Shown: positions 23,480 to 34,455 of the stretch, piece after piece
Layout: each line of letters begins with the position of its first letter
Numbering within the stretch: position 1 is the first letter of the stretch
Source of the DNA: Nicotiana tabacum
Taxonomy: Eukaryota; Streptophyta; Magnoliopsida; Solanales; Solanaceae
Direction of reading: 5' to 3'
NCBI RefSeq assembly: GCF_000715075.1
Contig: NC_134085.1
Span: 133,872,060 to 133,936,059, forward strand
DNA length: 64,000 bases
Made by a program: the position numbers and the translations under genes
The notes under the pieces: model-generated
Told to the model about the DNA's origin: nothing
What the model saw: the letters and a program-made list of their open reading frames with translations, nothing else
Database searches by the model: none

Positions 23480-24806
23480 TCACTCAAAATTTGCTTTTGT
23501 TTGGCAGCATTCACATCACCGCCTCATCCGCTCCTTGTAGTTACTACCATAACATTATTGTTCCCACCCTTCGGGTTTACTACCATATCACTTGGTAGAG
23601 CTCCCTTAGGGCTAGTACTCAAGGATTGTGAGATTTGGCCCAATTGAACCTCCAAAATTTTAATTGAAGTAATGTGGGAAGACAACTGAGCATCAGAGTC
23701 CGCATTCTTTTTCATCATCTGTTCAAATACCATTTCAATTCTTCCCATATCATTGTTGGAAGAACTAGGACCTTAGGATGGAAATGGGGGTGGATTGTTC
23801 GGTTGTTGGTACATTGGGGGCCTTTGGAAGCCTTGCCCCCGATTTCCTTGATTGCCATTGTTCCAACCTCCCTGATTGTTGTTACCACCCCAGTTGTTGT
23901 TGTTGTTGCAATTCCAATTACCTTGATTGTTCTGATTATTGTTCTGATTGCCCCAATTGGAATTTTGGTTGTTGTTCCCCCAATTACCATTGGCTTGTTG
24001 TTGTTGATTGCCCCAATTGCCTTAGGGTCTCCATTGTTGTTGGTTGGAAGAATTTCCCCTTTGGCCTTGATAGTTGTTCACGTATTGCACCTCTTCATTC
24101 TACCCATCATAACCATCATCTTGGAATCCACCACAATCATTGTCAAATTGATCTGAACTCCCTTGGTTCTGTTGACCTCTTTGTCTTCTTTTGTTGACTA
24201 GTATGTTGACACCCTCCATGGCATTCACTTTGCGAGGATTTTGAACTTGTTGCAACTATGCCTTTGCTAGTTGGTTCATTGTAGTTGTCAACTCAGCTAT
24301 AGCCTACCCACGATCATGTAACTCTTTATACAAATGAGTGACCGTGGGGTCATCCTGGGGCACATTGGCTCTACTTTGCCAAGCAGAGGAAGTGTCAGCC
24401 ATCTCGTCAAGAATGTCACAAGCCTCATCATAAGTCAGCTTCATGAAATTGCCCCCAACAAGTTGGTTCACTATGCACTGGTTTGTTGTGTTAATGCCCC
24501 AATAGAAAGTTTGTTGGATCATCGCCTCAGTTATATCATTGTTGGGGCATTCCTTTACAATTGTTCTATAGCGCTCCAAAATCTCATGTAATGGTTTAGT
24601 GGGCTCCTGCTTGAAAGCCAAGATCTCATATCTCAATGCTGCCATATGCCCCGATGAGAAAAACTTTGCAATGAACTTATCCGCCAACTCATCCTAAGTA
24701 GTGATGGAATGGTTGGGAAGTCGTTCAAGCCAATCCAATGCCTTCCCTCTAAGTGAAAATGGGAAAAGTCTCAACCTAAGTGCATCCTCGGACACATTAG
24801 TTTTCT
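23480..24806 (-). pseudogene. Element E gag, N-terminus missing
   Basis: From 24806 the frame enters directly in gag (LRLFPFSLRGKALDWLERLP), the conserved retrotransposon gag core, and continues through 24687-24304. The C-terminal half is Asn/Gln/Gly-rich (about 24060-23770), then a linker toward protease. There are several in-frame stops. The start, 5' leader and PBS are absent, because the LTR joins gag directly at 24806/24807. Confidence 0.8.
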
Positions 24807-26337
24807 TGCTCTCGAGGCCAACCCTACACTAATACAAGTAGCAAGAGAGGTCGAAACAGCTTTTACCTGAGAAGGTCGGGATCGATTTCCACAGGGAGCT
24901 AGATATTGGAATTGAGTGTCTAACTAAATTGGAGTTGCGTAGTTGTTCCTAATTGCACTTCTAAACATTGTTGGTTTTGATATTACTTCTAAATTTATAC
25001 TACTAAGATGCTAAATTAGGCTAAGTGAATCTAAGAGTAAACTATTGAAGGTTGTCTAAATAGGTAAATGTCACTAGGAAAGTGACTTTCTCCTAGGTGG
25101 ATAATTGACGGATTCTCGAGACTAAGGCTAGATTGTCATATTTGGGGAGTATGATATAACCATTGCATGATTCTACCCACTCTATAACCTCTCGGTAGTT
25201 CGAGTGATTTTACCCTAATTGACTTTCTCAAGACCAATGGGGTATGATAATTTGTGCAAGCAATAAAGGTTCAAGTCGGGTATTACTATCTCTAGGTTTA
25301 ACCCTTTAATTGGGGCTATCAATCTCTTGAATACGCCCTAATTCCTTGTTGGGCCAATTTTTTGGACTTAGGCTCTCTTTCTCAAGAAGAGCCAAAATCA
25401 ACTAGGCACAAACTAGTGTTTGCAACCACTAATTCAACATTTAAACCATAAATTAGTCCTAATATCAAACACCTCATAGACAATCAAGCATCAAAACACA
25501 AGACCCATCAATTACCCACACTAGGGTTGAGCCACAACCCTAGCTAATGGGTCTAGCTACTCATGATTATAGAAGAAAATAAAGAAATAGATGAAGAAAA
25601 ACCCATAATATTTAATTACTAGATAAAACTTGAAGATTTAATGATGAAACTAAGCTAAAATTACTCAAAATAGAAAAGGAGTACTATTCACGAGCGCAAC
25701 TGATTGTTAAAATACAACCGATGACCTAAAAATGGGAAAAGAAACTATTTATACTAGTCTGTAAATTCTGGACAAAAATACCCCTATGGGGCTAGTGCGG
25801 ACCGCACAAAATCGAGTGCGGCCGCACTAAGGCTCTTGGCTGAAACAATCTGTTCTCTGAAGTTGGCCACCGCGGGCCGCACAAAATGCACCGCGGCCGC
25901 GGTGGCTTCTATTGCGGTCCGCACAAAATAAACCGCGGACCATATTGGCAATGTTCCTCCAACTTGGCACCTCTCTAAACTTGAGCTTTGCGGACCACAA
26001 AAAATTGAGTGCGGCCGCAATAAAGTCAATGCGGTCCGCTTGAAATGTTTTGCGGCCGCATTGCTTGGCTGCCTGAAATGGGCACTCTCTGAACCTTCCC
26101 TTTGCGGACCGCACAGAATGGTGTCCGGCAGCACTAGTTCTATTATACTGAGCTTGGCCTTGTTCTTGGTACTTGTGCATGTTTCACTCCTTTTTTAGCT
26201 GGTTTTGATAAATTGTCACCTTGTTGACCAAATCCTGCAATCAAGTAAAACATGTGAGCCTTTGGAACTATTTTGTACACATTTCTAATCAAAACTTAAG
26301 CAAGGAGTGTAAAATGCGTCATAATCCCTGATTATCA
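24807..26337 (-). repeat. Element E 5' LTR (1531 bp)
   Basis: On the minus strand it starts TGATAATCAGGG and ends CTCGAGAGCA. It is collinear with the 3' LTR, including the TATA box (25746-25753) and the CG-box cluster (25792-26130). Point differences and small indels show it is not a recent insertion. Confidence 0.9.
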
Positions 26338-26342
26338 GGCGT

Positions 26343-26735
26343 ACGTAGGAATTTTTGTAAGCAGTATCGAAATTTATAAAAGAACTTGAGTATAACTTTG
26401 ATTATCATACTTTTAGACAAAAGATAACCTTAGTCTATTGGTTTTGTTGAGTCTTAAATTAGAAAAGGTGTTCAATTCTACTTCATTACAATTTTTACAA
26501 TAAAGGCCCTCTCAAATATTTGTAAAAGAAAAATGTCCTAGTTGAGGTTTGAACCTTTGACCTCTTAGAGAAAAAGCAAGCACATTACCAACACACCAAG
26601 ACACAATTTATGTCAAGTGGTGTCATTTTTTCCTACTTATCCGTTTCCGTACAGTATTAATACATATATTTAGTAAAATTTTCGGACGAAGCGGTGTTGC
26701 GTGACACCGCTTCGGCAAGAATAAATCCTCCCATG
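26343..26735. other. Unassigned segment inside F with a perfect hairpin
   Basis: About 390 bp between the E target duplication and the recognisable F terminus. It is not matched elsewhere in the window, and the expected F end would be much shorter. A perfect 10-bp inverted repeat (26688-26697 and 26704-26713, loop TGCGTG) lies near its right end. It may be another small insertion; no coding sequence is seen. Confidence 0.5.
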
Positions 26736-27472
26736 TTCATCACGATCCCGATGGTGGGAAATTCGGGTCGTGACATCATCCTAGGAAGCTCAAATCTATT
26801 CAAGGACTAGGATAAAGCTTTGGAATCTCAAAAAGGGCCTTTAACAAGATCTCAAGCTAAAAAAGTTGCAAAACAAGGTCATTAGACTTCAGGAACGATC
26901 AAAGAAATTTTTAGTTGGGAGGAAGAGCTTAATGATATGAGTTATCTAGGTGTTATAATTATTTTATGGCCCAAATTCATGTCTAACAAGAGGTGGATTA
27001 GATCCCAAGAAACATCCTCTGAAGAAGGTCCAAATCAGGCCACTATTGGACCAATTTAGCACCTAAAATATGTCCAAACTTGTAGACCATGAAGTCCTAT
27101 ATAAATCCACATTTTTATAGCATAAAAAGGACTTACTTGATGTCCAAGAATGGTACAATATTCGTGCTAGATGTTGAGTACAAGTTGGTGCCAAGTTGCT
27201 TGCAAATTCCTTCAAGATTTCCAAGATTTTCATGATTCTATCCAAGATTGGTTTGGGACTTATTTTCATATATTATGGGACTATATTTATTACTTTCCTA
27301 GTTAGTTAAGGTTATGTTTTCCTTTTACTAAGATTTTTGGAATTACTTTCCAAGAATGACTTGGTTTTTGCTTCCCAGTATTTTCCTTTTCCTAAGGTAG
27401 TTGGACTTGTTGTCCAAAGTAGTTTAGAACTTTATTTACTTATTTTTTAGGTAGAATTTCATGAATCCTCTC

Positions 27473-27480
27473 TATATAAA
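27473..27480 (+). promoter_or_regulatory. TATA box of C 5' LTR
   Basis: TATATAAA follows CCTCTC and precedes a GGGGTGTATTC initiator-like stretch about 450 bases before the PBS, the expected place for an LTR promoter. Confidence 0.6.
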
Positions 27481-27928
27481 GGGGTGTATTCTTTATTTTT
27501 AGACTTAGATTATTCGGACTATTATCAATAAAAATTATGAGATTTTTCTTGCACTCTTGTGTGTGGCTACTCTTGGATTTATTCTTCAAGCTTCAAGACT
27601 CAACTTAAGGTAGTAACATAAATTCTTCGAAATATTAGATCACTTCTAGGTATTCATGAAAGGTGATAAGTTTAGGCTTATTGTTGTTTTTGTTATTCTA
27701 AAGGGTCGGGTTTCACAATCTATCTCTTATTTTTAACCTCTATCAAAGGCAATTAATTCTTCGTTAGCTAATTGTTGTTAGGATTAATCTTCAAGAATAG
27801 ACTTCTTGAATTCAATCTATCTTTAATTCCGCCTTTTTTTGTTTCTTTATTTTTTTAACTTCCATACGTTTCTTGATTTTCTTATTTTTCTTTAGCAATT
27901 CTTGGACCCCTATTGTGTTGTTATCTAG

Positions 27929-27940
27929 TGGTATTAGAGA
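27929..27940 (+). other. Degenerate primer binding site of C
   Basis: TGGTATTAGAGA directly follows the presumed LTR end (TCTAG). It matches the iMet-type PBS TGGTATCAGAGC at 10 of 12 positions. Confidence 0.6.
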
Positions 27941-28414
27941 ATAATCTAATCAAGATTTCAATCTTGATAATCTTGGGAGGTTCTTGAGCAAAACAATCCC
28001 AAAAAAAAGGAAATTCAGCCCCAAAAAAGTGTTATTGCTCATTATTACTTTCAGAATTCAAATATTATATGGTTTCTAAGTTAAGAAAGGAAACAAGAAG
28101 AGGGGATCCTAATTCTTGAATATTAAGGTAACTTCTTTACTTATTCTTGTGGGTTTTGGGTTTCTTAAATTCTTTCCTTTTTTCTTTTAACACTAATCAA
28201 TTCCTATTCCTTCTAGGTTTGGTCGACCACTTTCCTTTTCTTTTTCTAACTCATTATTCTTATCACTGCGGGTTGTGACTTGTTCGGTTTATTAATAAAT
28301 CTAAAGATTAACGACCAAGAGTTGCTTTGAGTGGAAAAAGGCAAGAGGGGTGAGAGTATTGGAAGGAAATAAGCCAAAGTTAAAACATACATATTTCTTC
28401 TAAACTGTATCAAG

Positions 28415-28933
28415 GTGTCTCAAACAGGTTGTTATAGTGAAAGGAGACGAGCTATGACTCAACAACTTGAAAAGTCGAACTTACAGTATACCAAATGGAA
28501 GGAAGACAATGGTAACGTTATTTTTCAAACAAGAGATAAAGTGATGTATGCGATTTGTGCCCTTAGAATTGACAAAGAGTTTGGCTATAACTCAATTAAC
28601 ACTTATATGGTTGAGAAATTGAACTTGCCTTGTGTTGAGCATATTGAACCCTACTTGTTGAGAGGAGTAAATGTAGATAAAAGAGTGTTATTACTATTCT
28701 CTATTGGAAGGTATGATGATGCAATTTGGTGTGATGTGATTCTCATGAATAATTATCATATCCTGTTGGGAAAGCCATGGTATGTTCATAAAAGAGCTTC
28801 ATATAACATGGAAAAAGATATATACTCTTTTGAGGTTAACGGGAAGAAACTCATTCTTGGACTTTTGACTTCCTCACAAATTTGTGAAGATGAAAAGACC
28901 ACTAAAGAGAATATGAAAAAATATGAGAGATAA
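28415..28933 (+). pseudogene. Element C protease-like ORF
   Basis: 172 codons. The order YMVEKLNLPCVEHIEPYLL, a middle strand, then HILLGKPWYVHK and SFEVNGKK follows the retropepsin region of Reina-like gypsy elements. The catalytic Asp-Thr/Ser-Gly is not present; the matching place reads ALRIDKEFGYNS. The frame starts abruptly and lacks gag upstream, so it is a remnant although still open. Confidence 0.6.
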
Positions 28934-28993
28934 AAGAATGAGAGGAGTAAGGGAGTGCATGTCGATATCCCAAGAGAGGAAAAATGAGAGGTT

Positions 28994-29413
28994 GTGTTGA
29001 GTAAAGAGAATGTGATATCAAGTGAGAAAAAGTGTGAGCTTGAGGGAAAAGAAAAGAGAAAAATCAATGAGATAACAAAAATATGTGAGATAGAGAGAGA
29101 AAAACAGGAGGGTTTGAGTGAAGAAAAAGAAGAAAAAGAAGAAATATTTAGTGAGAAAAAAGAGACTAAGGGTGAGGAAAAAGTTAGTCTTGAGATAAAA
29201 GCCAAAAAGAGTGTAAGTAAGAAAATATGTTCTTTACTTCTTAACCCGTTAACTCTTTCTTATTTTAGTTCTTGTAATTTTGTGCAGCCAAGTATTGACA
29301 GACCTTTTGAAAAGGGAGATAAAGTGCAACAGATGATGGAAAAGATCCAATTGGATTCCAACATGAATTTGGCGATATCAATTCTTGTTGGATGGTGGAA
29401 GATAAATGCTTGA
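28994..29413 (+). pseudogene. Element C Glu/Lys-rich linker ORF
   Basis: 139 codons, very rich in Glu and Lys in the first 75 residues (for example EEKEEKEEIFSEKKE), then a short hydrophobic part. It sits where the linker between protease and RT lies in Reina-like elements, and no family domain is seen. Confidence 0.4.
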
Positions 29414-30180
29414 TTAATTTCTTTGTTATTGAATCTTTTGACTCTTTTGATCCTTATTTACAGGTTTATAACATGGAGTTGCCTAAAGACATTGCTAAGT
29501 TAGAGTCATTGCATAAAAGAATAAAATACGATGTTGTTCCATTGGTAAATAAGTTCAAGTATGGTATGTATATTTGGTTTATTCGATTTCTTGGGCTTTC
29601 TAGAACACCTAAGGTATTTTTGGATGTAATGAACTATACTCTTAATTCTTATGTTGGTGACATTATAATATTTGTGGATAATGATATTTTGATGCACATC
29701 AAGTCACTAACTGTAATATCTATGTTCAAGTACAAGAGTAATTTATTTTCTTTTGAAATTGAGTATGACATAGATCATTATATATTCCAACTTGGTGGAA
29801 AGAGACTTGAATTTTATGAGAAGAGGCTTGTGAATGAGTTATATATTTCTTCTTCTCTTATTCAAGTGTCTAATGAGTTTTCGTGTGATAAATTGCTAAA
29901 ACATGATTTTTGTTGTGTGATGGAGAGTTATTTTATAAGCCATGTTGACTGTGAGCTTGTAAAAGTATTTTCTACTAGTAAAGAGGATATACATGATTAT
30001 TGTGATGCTTGTGATCAAGTACTCTTTCATAAACCTATCCATGACTCTTTCTGTGATAGTTTGAGCAATTGTTTAGAATTCATTGATGTTGGGATATTAT
30101 TGGGAAAAGTTATAATCATGAGATTGAATGTATTGAAACTTTTATTTTGGGAATTATGGGTTCTTCTAACCTTCTTGTGA
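29392..30180 (+). pseudogene. Element C RT-derived ORF without catalytic residues
   Basis: 262 open codons. The order FIRFLGLSRTPKVFLDVMNY then VGDIIIFVDNDILMH parallels the RT palm MPFGLxNAPxTF and VYxDDILIYS motifs, but the Asp pair is now VDND. The remainder has no clear RNase H. It keeps a long frame despite losing chemistry, which may be chance or selection on a non-RT role. Confidence 0.5.
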
Positions 30181-30461
30181 ATTTATGTGCTTCTTTGAAT
30201 AGCTTACATGTAGAAGAATCCATGAGATTTGTTAGTGATACTTGGCTATATCATAAAAGTGTCTTATTTGATACATGTGGTAGAGATACTTGTTTTAAAT
30301 GGATGCGTGATCAATCTTTTGTAATTTCATTGTCATGCACACTTTTTGACTACTTTAAGAGAGGTTTTTATTGGACAAATCTAAGTAGGCATAAATTTTA
30401 TTGGGATGATGATGTCCATATGCTTTATAACGGAGTATTTACACCTATTAGGCTTAATTAG
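30147..30461 (+). pseudogene. Element C C-terminal ORF, overlapping
   Basis: 104 codons in a shifted frame, overlapping the RT-derived ORF by 34 bases. It is rich in Cys, Phe and Tyr with no recognised domain. It is probably the decayed 3' end of the same coding region, which would make the shift an indel. Confidence 0.35.
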
Positions 30462-30586
30462 GATAAGTGGACACATGGTCACTATCTTGTTTTATTTTTA
30501 CCATTTTTTCAGATTAGTGGATGCCATTTACTAGTGCCTGTCTTCGTTTTCTTGCAAGGTCGAAATTCGAGGACGAATTTTCTTCA

Positions 30587-30598
30587 AGAAGAGGGGAA
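30587..30598 (+). promoter_or_regulatory. Polypurine tract of C
   Basis: AGAAGAGGGGAA abuts the TGATAGCATC start of the 3' LTR, after the usual CGAGGACGAATTTT context. Confidence 0.75.
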
Positions 30599-30835
30599 TG
30601 ATAGCATCCTAGGAAGCTCAAATCTATTCAAGGACAAGGATGAAGCTTTGGAATCTCAAAGAGGGCCTTTAACAAGATCTCAAGCTAAAACAATTGCAAA
30701 ACAAGGTCATTGGACTTCAGGAATGATCAAAGAAATTGTTAGTTGGGAGGAAGAGCTTAAGGATATGAGTTATCTAGGTGTTATAATTATTATAGCCCAA
30801 ATTCATGTTCAAAAAGAGGAGGATTAGATCCCAAG
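30599..30835 (+). repeat. Element C 3' LTR, truncated (237 bp)
   Basis: Collinear with 26776-27016 of the 5' LTR up to GATCCCAAG, then breaks off into the D protease region. The missing C end and missing D gag are best explained by one deletion at this point. Confidence 0.8.
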
Positions 30836-31477
30836 GACTTGATGTCACGCAAGTTCGACTTTCAAGACTTGGCAATTGTGATATTGACTCAGACCTGTAC
30901 TGCTATTGTGACAAGAACTATAGCTGAGAAGCTATCCAACCCTAGAAGCTTCACGATTCCATGCACCATAGGTAGCTCTGCATTCGCCAAAACATTGTGT
31001 GATTTAGGGGTGAGCATAAATCTAATGCCATTAGCTATATATAAAAAGTTAGGCATTGGAAGAGAAAGGCCCACATCCATGTTACTATAGCTAGCTGACC
31101 GAACGGTGAAAAGGCCAGCAGGTATACTTGACGATGTACTTGTGCAAGTTAGAACGTTTATATTTCTGGCAGATTTTGTCATTTTGGACTACCAGGTTGA
31201 TGAGGAGATTCCCATAATTTTGGGAAGGTCGTTCTTGGCCACAGGAAGAGCTCTGATTGATTGTGAAACTGGGGAGCTGAAAATGAGGCTAAATAATGAA
31301 GAAATAATATTTAATGTGCAAAAGTCTATGTGGCGACCCAGTGAGTTTGCAAATTGCTCTTTGATAGAAGCTGTGGATGTGATTATGGAGGAAGACGATG
31401 AGGCACTTAATTCAAAAGACCCTCTTGCAGCCTGCCTCATGAACTTAGAAGAGGTAAATGGTGATGACTTGGTGTAG
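30836..31477 (+). pseudogene. Element D aspartic protease region
   Basis: Starts in mid-coding ([19 protein letters not shown]). It contains [20 protein letters not shown] then VSINLMP and [15 protein letters not shown], very close in layout to the E protease. There is a stop in the middle (about 31088, where a Gln is expected). The gag that should precede it is missing here but present in the LTR-gag units at 53574 and 57273. Confidence 0.85.
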
Positions 31478-31769
31478 TGGGTGTTGTCTCTTGAAGGCCA
31501 AGGGAACTGGAAAAGAGAGCTCGAATTAGAGTCAACACTTAAAAGAAAGAAAGATCCCTCCAACTAAGCCATCGATCGAAGAGACACCACATAGTTGGAA
31601 CTGAAACTGCTACCATCCTACCTCAGGTATGCTCTCATGGGACCTAACTCGACTTTACCTATTATTATCTCATCTGGTTTGTTAGATTTGTAGGTAGAAC
31701 AATTTTTGTAGGCGTTGAAAGAGTTCAAGGTATTGGTTAGACCACTACATACATTAAGGGTATAAGAAG

Positions 31770-33120
31770 ATGGGCACAAACCTTCTATAGAACATCAAAG
31801 AAGGCTGAACTCCAACATGAAAGAAGTCGTGACGAAAGAAGTGATCAAGTGATTAGATGCGAGAATTATTTTTCCCATCTCTGACAACAATTGGGTTAGC
31901 CCAGTTCAGTGTGTGCCAAAGATAAGTGGAATGACTGTTGTGAAAAATGAGAACAATGAATTGATCTCAACAAGAACAGTCATGGGATAGAGAATTTGTA
32001 TGGACTATAGAAGATTGAAACCACCTGAAAAGACTATTTTCCCTTGCCATTCATTGATCATATGCTAGATAGATTGGTAGGGAGGTCCCACTTTTTCTTC
32101 TTGGATGGATACTCGGTGTATAATCAGATCTCTATTGCTCTATAGGATATAGAGAAAACGTTATTCGCCTGGCCATATGGTATTTATGCTTTTTGGAGAA
32201 TGCCGTTTGGCCTATGCAATGCACCTGCTACATTCCAAAGGTGCATGATGGCTATCTTCACAAATATAGTAGACGAAATAATGGAGGTTTTCATGGATGA
32301 CTTCTCAATGGTGAGGAACTCACTCGATGATTGCCTTATGAACTTGAAAAGAGTATTGAAGAGGTGTATGTTGACTAATCTGGTACTGACCCGGGAAAAG
32401 TACCATTTTATGGTATAAGAAGGTATAGTCTTGGGACACCTAGTTTCAAGTAAGGGGATTGAGGTGGACCATTCTAAGGTTGATGTAATAGAGAATTTGC
32501 CACCACCCACTTTCGTCAAGGCAATAAGAAGTTTCCTTTGCCACGCTGGTTTCTGCAGGCGGTTTATAAAGGATTTTTCCAAGATTGCTAACCCTTTGAG
32601 TAAATTGCTTGAAAAAGATAACCCCTTTGTATTTTCTGATGAATGCAGGGTAGCTTTTGAGGAATTGAAGAAGAGGTTGGTATCTGCACCTATCATAGTT
32701 GCACCCGACTGGGAGCAACCATTTGAGCTGATGTGCGATGCAAGCGATTATGCCGTGGAAGCATTGGTGGGGCAGTAAAAGGAGAAGGTCATGCGCCCAA
32801 TCTACTATGCAAGTAGAACCTTGAGTTGAGTTTAATTAATCTACACAGTGACCGAGAAGGAGATGCTAACAGTGGTGTTCTCATTTGACAAATTCAGGTC
32901 ATGCCTGATAGGCTCGAAGGTATTGTTTATACTGCCCATGCTGCTCTCAGGTGCCTGATTGAGAATAAGGATTCAAAGTTGTGCCTGATTCGATGGGTGC
33001 TTCTACAACAAGAATTCGACCTACAATCTGAGACCGAAAGAGAACGGAGAACCAAGTGCCGGATCACTTGTCCAGGTTGGAAGGGCCGGAGAAGAAGGTT
33101 GAGGTAGAAGAGATCGTGGA
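31770..33120 (+). pseudogene. Element D reverse transcriptase and RNase H
   Basis: RT fragments: WVSPVQCVPK near 31890, CMDYRRL near 32000, FFLDGYSVYNQI near 32090, MPFGLCNAPATFQRCM at 32200, and the catalytic FMDDFS (both Asp kept) near 32293. The thumb and RNase H follow (ELMCDASDYAVEALVGQ, then stops). Frames shift several times (near 31990, 32420, 32780). Confidence 0.87.
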
Positions 33121-33159
33121 AACTTTCTAGATGAACAACTATTAGCCACAAGCCTTGAG

Positions 33160-34455
33160 GTAGTGCCATGGTATGCAGATATTGCAAACTACCCGGCGAG
33201 CGGTATTATCCCTCATGACCTATCCTTTGTACAAAAGAAAAAGTTCTTTCGTGATTGTCGTATGTACTTTTGGGATTAGCCTTATCTATTCATGATGTAT
33301 GCTGGTAACATGATCCGGAGATGTATTCCTGAGATAGACCAAGCTTCTATTTTGTAGGCTTGTCACGCATTCCCATATGATAGCCATTTCGGGGGAGTAA
33401 GGACAGATGCAAAAGTGTTGGAGTCGGGCTTCTACTGGATGACATTTTTCAAAGATGCACACTTCTGGGTGAAGAGTTGTGATAAATGCCAATGGACCGG
33501 GAATATTTCCTGCCTACATGAGGTACCCATGAACCTAGTTCTGGAGGTGGAAGTATTTGATATATGGGGAATCGATTTCATGGGACCTTTTGTCAGCTCA
33601 TACGGAAACAAGTACATACTCGTAGCTGTGGACTATATGTCAAAATGGGTGAAAGCTATGGCACTCCCTACTAATAATACAAAGGGGGTCATTGGTTTTT
33701 TGAGAAAGAATATATTCACCTGGTTTGGCACTTCAAGGGCAATAACCTGTGATGAAGGCACTCACTTTTGCAACCGAGTCTTTGCAAAGTTGTTAGAAAA
33801 ATATGGTGTGCGCCACAAGGTTTCCACCCTATATCACCCACAAACGAGTGGGCAAGTGAAAGTTTAGAACAAAGAGATAAAGAGCTTTTTGGCAAGGTCT
33901 GTGAATGCTATAAGAACAGATTAGGTGAGAAAGTTAGATGATGCACTCTAGACCTATCATACTGCTTTCAAAATTCCTATTAGTATGTCGCCGTATAAAT
34001 TGGTGTTTGGTAAGGCGTGTCACTTACCTGTGGAGTTGGAGCATAGAGCTTTGTGGGCATTGAGGCAGCTGAATCTCGATATGGAAGCTGCGGGTACAAG
34101 TAGAGTCACAGAGTTGCATGAGCTTGATGAGTTTCACTACCATGCTTTTGGGAGCACAAGACTATACAAGGAGAGAATAAAGATTATGCATCACAAAAAT
34201 ATTGTTGAGCGGAGTTTTAAACCTGGAGATATGGTAGTGCTATATAATTCGAGATTGAAGTTGTTTCAAGGCAAGTTGAAGCTAATATGGTCAGGACCAT
34301 TTCGTATGGTAGAGATTTATTCAACTGGAGCCGTCGAGATTACATCGGAAGATGGCTCCCGCAAGTTCAAAGTTAATGGGAAAAGACTAAAACATTATCA
34401 AGGCATGGTTGAGGAAGATATAATGATCTTGACCTTGTACTTGAAAGATCCTTGA
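33160..34455 (+). pseudogene. Element D integrase
   Basis: The HHCC region is near 33360-33505 (CDKCQWTG). The core has WGIDFMGPF and TCDEGTHF, but the catalytic Glu is Lys (33859-33861, GQVKV) and a stop follows at 33865. Further stops at about 33924 and 33949 replace Trp. The C-terminal domain is open from 33985 to 34455. It ends just before the CTTGGGAGGCAACCCA context that also follows E pol. Confidence 0.9.

Larger units (their letters stand above)
13834..26337 (-). mobile_element. Element E, full-length inverted Athila-type Ty3/gypsy retrotransposon
   Basis: 12.5 kb bounded by two LTRs (13834-15361 and 24807-26337) and by a perfect 5-bp target duplication GGCGT (13829-13833 and 26338-26342). 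On the minus strand the order is LTR, gag, protease, RT, RNase H, integrase, an env-position ORF, a long non-coding 3' region, PPT, LTR, which is the Athila layout. Stops and frameshifts occur in every domain, and no PBS is found, so it is dead. It inserted into LTR F. Confidence 0.92.
10999..26775 (+). mobile_element. Solo LTR F (Tekay/Del-like), split by element E
   Basis: Begins TGTGATGACC and ends GGGTCGTGACA, with short direct repeats GCATC (10994-10998) and TCATC (26776-26780), a 4 of 5 match. The F sequence proper is 10999-13833 plus 26343-26775. Its start resembles that of the LTR of element G (TGTGACGACC). No internal F coding sequence exists, so it is a solo LTR left by LTR-LTR recombination. 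It carries a CG-box cluster and a minisatellite. Confidence 0.75.
10989..30835 (+). mobile_element. Element C, compact degenerate gypsy (Reina-like), hosting F and E
   Basis: The 5' LTR is split: its first ten bases are 10989-10998 (TGATAGCATC), and it resumes at 26776 with TCATCCTAGG and runs to about 27927. The internal part is 27928-30598. The 3' LTR starts at 30599 with the same TGATAGCATCCTAGG and is cut at 30835. Net length without the insertion is about 4 kb, so much of a normal gag-pol is absent. The two LTR starts are clearly homologous over about 240 bp. Confidence 0.8.

Noticed and set aside
23674..24197. Plus-strand open frames of 139 and 160 codons
   Set aside because: They are shadows of the Asn/Gln-rich gag on the minus strand; the Ile/Val/Cys-rich products are the complement of AAT/CAA repeats.
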